From contig JAWXTY010000047.1 of NCBI GenBank assembly GCA_044433115.1, positions 1 through 6,222 on the forward strand: a stretch of 6,222 nt of DNA, written 5' to 3'. Below are positions 4,442-6,222 of this stretch, one piece after another. The position numbers and the translations under genes are program-made. The notes under the pieces were generated by a model. It did not search any database. It was not told where the DNA came from and saw nothing but the letters and a program-made list of their open reading frames with translations. Within the stretch, counting starts at the first letter, position 1. Each line of letters opens with the position of its first letter. The stretch comes from CAKUIA01 sp044433115 (GTDB taxonomy: Bacteria > Verrucomicrobiota > Verrucomicrobiia > Opitutales > Intestinicryptomonadaceae).

Positions 4442-5809
4442 ATGGCAAGCATACTAATAGTTGACGACGAGAAGAACACGAGGCAGGGGCTAAAGACGGC
4501 ACTGTCTTTAGACTATGATGTTGCCTGCGTTGCCAATGTGGAGGAGGCTAAGCAACTTTTAGAAGTTGAGAGCTTTGATTTGATATTGACTGATTTGCGT
4601 ATGGGTACGCAGTCTGGAATGGATTTGTTGGAATATATTAGAGTTAAGAATTTGCATACAGCCTCTATAATGATGACAGCTTATGGAAATATTGCGACAG
4701 CTGTGGAGGCTATGCGTAAGGGGGCAGATGATTTTATTACAAAGCCCATTGATTTAGATACGCTTTATATGCTCATCGAAAAGACCTTAAAGGCTAGAAA
4801 GAAGAATGTGCAAACTGATAGCTCAAATGCGACTATCTCTAATATACCTAGCTCTAAAAAAGTGGGTAGTCCCAATAAGAAGTTTAAGCTGATTTCTCAA
4901 TCTAAGGCATTTTGTGATTTGCTTAAGCAGGCAGATAAGGTAGCTCAGTCGAAAGCTACAGTGCTTTTAACTGGCGAAACTGGGACAGGCAAGGAGTTGC
5001 TTGCTCACTATATACACGAGAAATCTAAGAGGGCGAGCGAGCCTTTTGTAGTGGTGCATTGCTCGGCTATACCTACTAATTTGCTAGAGTCGGAGCTGTT
5101 CGGACACGAAAAGGGGTCTTTCACTGGAGCTATACAAAAGAAAATAGGCAAGTTTGAAGCGGCAGATAAGGGTAGTGTATTCTTAGACGAAATAGGCGAA
5201 ATTGACGCTCAAGCCCAAGTTAAGCTATTGAGATTTTTAGAAAATAAGACTTTCGAACGCATAGGTAACCACAATAGTATAAGCGTAGATACAAGATTAA
5301 TCTGTGCGACAAATAGGGAGCTAAAGGAGATGGTTAAGGCTGATACTTTTAGGGAGGACTTGTTTTATAGATTAAATGTTGTGCAACTTCACATTCCACC
5401 TTTGAGGGAGCGTAGGGAAGATATTCAAGCCTTGTTGGAGTATTATATAGATTACTTTGCCAAGGAAAATTCTTTGCCAAGCTTAAAGATTTCTAAGGAG
5501 GCTTTGGCGATTTTGTTGAATTATAACTGGGCAGGCAATATAAGAGAATTGCGTAATTTTTGCGAAAATAAAGTTGTTATGCAAAGTTCAGATACTATAA
5601 CTTGCGACGATTTAGATGGCAGGTTTTTGAATTGCAGTATAGCAGAATTAGATGGAGGCGACAAAAGTTTATCTAAAAAGGATAATGAGGCGGAGCTAAT
5701 ACAAAAGGCGTTGGAAATGTCAGCTGGCAATAAGACTAAGGCAGCACAAATCTTGGGTATATCACGTAGAACCTTGCATAGAAAGCTTGCAGGCGATAAT
5801 CAGGAGTAG
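4442..5809 (+). CDS. Sigma-54-dependent response regulator (NtrC family)
   Basis: The protein has 455 residues in three domains. The receiver domain (1-120) has acidic D8/D9, phospho-acceptor D51 (LILTDLRM), T79 and K101. The AAA+ domain (about 148-385) has Walker A GETGTGKE (178-185), the sigma-54 contact loop GSFTGA (225-230, a Ser variant of GAFTGA), Walker B VFLDEIGE with D249/E250, and arginine-finger region FREDLFYRLN. A Fis-type helix-turn-helix (about 429-449, NKTKAAQILGISRRTLHRKL) binds DNA. When phosphorylated by a histidine kinase, such proteins hexamerise and use ATP to open sigma-54 promoters. The arrangement implies that the genome encodes RpoN. No kinase gene lies next to it here, so partner and target genes are unknown. 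The start at 4442 places the beta-1 strand ILIVDDE at residues 4-10, as usual. A family-level name is as far as the sequence supports. Confidence 0.94.
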   Translation: MASILIVDDEKNTRQGLKTALSLDYDVACVANVEEAKQLLEVESFDLILTDLRMGTQSGMDLLEYIRVKNLHTASIMMTAYGNIATAVEAMRKGADDFITKPIDLDTLYMLIEKTLKARKKNVQTDSSNATISNIPSSKKVGSPNKKFKLISQSKAFCDLLKQADKVAQSKATVLLTGETGTGKELLAHYIHEKSKRASEPFVVVHCSAIPTNLLESELFGHEKGSFTGAIQKKIGKFEAADKGSVFLDEIGEIDAQAQVKLLRFLENKTFERIGNHNSISVDTRLICATNRELKEMVKADTFREDLFYRLNVVQLHIPPLRERREDIQALLEYYIDYFAKENSLPSLKISKEALAILLNYNWAGNIRELRNFCENKVVMQSSDTITCDDLDGRFLNCSIAELDGGDKSLSKKDNEAELIQKALEMSAGNKTKAAQILGISRRTLHRKLAGDNQE

Positions 5810-5946
5810 CTTTATTCCCTTGTATATTCGATGCTTAGTTGGATTTTTAATATATATTTTACTTTGGATATTCTCTAAAAACTGTCTTGTAGGCTCTTAG
5901 AAAAAGCTATTTGCGTTATTTTTTTATCTTATTGATGCGAAAACAC
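5810..5946. other. AT-rich spacer without recognised genes
   Basis: This stretch follows the regulator stop codon. I see no open frame of note and no strong hairpin with a T-run. A T-rich stretch (TTATTTTTTTATC, about 5917-5929) might support termination, but the stem before it is poor. Confidence 0.5.
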
Positions 5947-5976
5947 TTGACATTGATATAGTTGAGATTTTATATT
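5947..5976 (+). promoter_or_regulatory. Consensus-like sigma-70 promoter upstream of a structured element
   Basis: A perfect -35 TTGACA (5947-5952) is followed by TTATAT (5970-5975, 17-base spacer) or TATATT (5971-5976, 18-base spacer). Predicted transcription start is about 5982-5985, immediately before the inverted repeat that begins at 5986. This is the best promoter match in the window, and no protein gene follows it on this strand. Confidence 0.55.
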
Positions 5977-5983
5977 TAAAAGT

Positions 5984-6108
5984 AATTCATTTAAAGGGTT
6001 ACTATGTTTTTTTTCTGAAGTTCAAGATGGTTAACAAACATAGAAGTAAAGTATTTTTTTATTTCTTCAAGGGAATACTTTCTACCCCTTTAAATGAACC
6101 ATTTTTTT
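5984..6108 (+). ncRNA. Candidate small structured RNA
   Basis: TTCATTTAAAGGG (5986-5998) and CCCTTTAAATGAA (6086-6098) form a perfect 13-bp closing stem. It encloses two further perfect 8-bp stems: CTATGTTT/AAACATAG (6002-6009/6036-6043) and AAAGTATT/AATACTTT (6048-6055/6074-6081). This gives a three-way junction of about 113 nt. A T-tract (6102-6108) follows three bases later, and a strong promoter match lies directly upstream. I do not recognise it as 6S, SRP, tmRNA or another known family. Alternatives are a MITE-like inverted-repeat element or a terminator region between the convergent regulator and rsmE genes. The T-tract overlaps the rsmE stop codon by two bases. Confidence 0.45.
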
Positions 6109-6222
6109 AAATTTTGTGCAAGAGGGCTAAGGCGTAAACTAAGGCAGTGTCAGTGCGTAAGACACGCTCTCGCATAAGGGCAAGGCTAAAGGAGTGTTCT
6201 CTTAGTAGATTTCGTTCTAAGT
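6107..6222 (-). CDS. rsmE: Partial rsmE-like 16S rRNA (uracil-1498-N3) methyltransferase, C-terminal end
   Basis: Only the last 37 codons and the stop (TAA, 6107-6109) are in the window; the rest lies beyond the right edge. The translation contains SLALMRERVLRTDTA followed by LVYALALLHKI. This matches the C-terminal part of the SPOUT-fold RsmE family, whose usual motif is LGxRxLRTETA. RsmE methylates U1498 of 16S rRNA in the 30S subunit, using S-adenosylmethionine. Differences here are Arg in place of the usual Gly of LGxR, and Asp for Glu in RTETA. The gene converges with the response regulator. Identification from such a short fragment is tentative. Confidence 0.68.
   Translation of the reverse strand, partial: LERNLLREHSFSLALMRERVLRTDTALVYALALLHKI

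Noticed and set aside
5521..5730. 69-codon open frame on the minus strand
   Set aside because: Antisense to the C-terminal part of the response regulator, no recognisable domain.
1..6222. CRISPR array, tRNA, rRNA, toxin-antitoxin or phage genes
   Set aside because: No regularly spaced identical repeats, no cloverleaf with CCA-end signals, and no small gene pairs or phage-type proteins were seen on either strand.

Overview
The window reads as an ordinary, moderately AT-rich bacterial chromosome segment with four complete protein genes and one partial gene. The intergenic spacers, however, are unusually rich in hairpins and repeats. The likely source is a low-GC, Gram-negative-type lineage, with the Verrucomicrobiota (Opitutales-like) as my best guess. 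That guess rests on remembered resemblance of the Asd and L,D-transpeptidase sequences to that group and is not proven. Protein starts lack Shine-Dalgarno sequences, which several non-proteobacterial phyla share.

Layout from left to right. Positions 1-199 hold a noncoding repeat (copy A). An Uup-type ABC-F ATPase gene (uup, minus strand) runs from 2112 down to 208. A 617-base spacer (2113-2729) holds a pyrimidine-rich uup leader, an inverted partial repeat (copy C), a possible branched fold, a long AT-rich hairpin, a second direct copy of the repeat (copy B) and a TCTA microsatellite. asd (aspartate-semialdehyde dehydrogenase, minus strand) runs from 3728 to 2730. Its start codon overlaps by two bases the start codon of a divergent YkuD-type L,D-transpeptidase gene (plus, 3727-4275). 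A 166-base spacer carries a probable terminator. A sigma-54-type response regulator (plus, 4442-5809) follows. The last spacer (5810-6106) contains a consensus-like promoter placed just before a folded element closed by a 13-bp perfect inverted repeat, which is a candidate small RNA. The window ends with the C-terminal 37 codons of an rsmE-like rRNA methyltransferase gene on the minus strand.

Functional links. Asd supplies the precursor of diaminopimelate, lysine, methionine and threonine. The divergent L,D-transpeptidase belongs to a family that uses diaminopimelate-containing peptidoglycan stems, so the pair may be linked through cell-wall metabolism (inference). Uup and RsmE both relate to ribosome function but are not adjacent. 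The NtrC-family regulator has no kinase partner in the window.

The best leads are noncoding. The hairpin repeats A, B and C keep their stems through paired base changes, and the segment 5947-6108 looks like a promoter-structure-T-tract unit. The uup gene also shows a strong 5'-to-3' change in codon choice. I see no CRISPR array, tRNA, rRNA, transposase or recognisable defence system.
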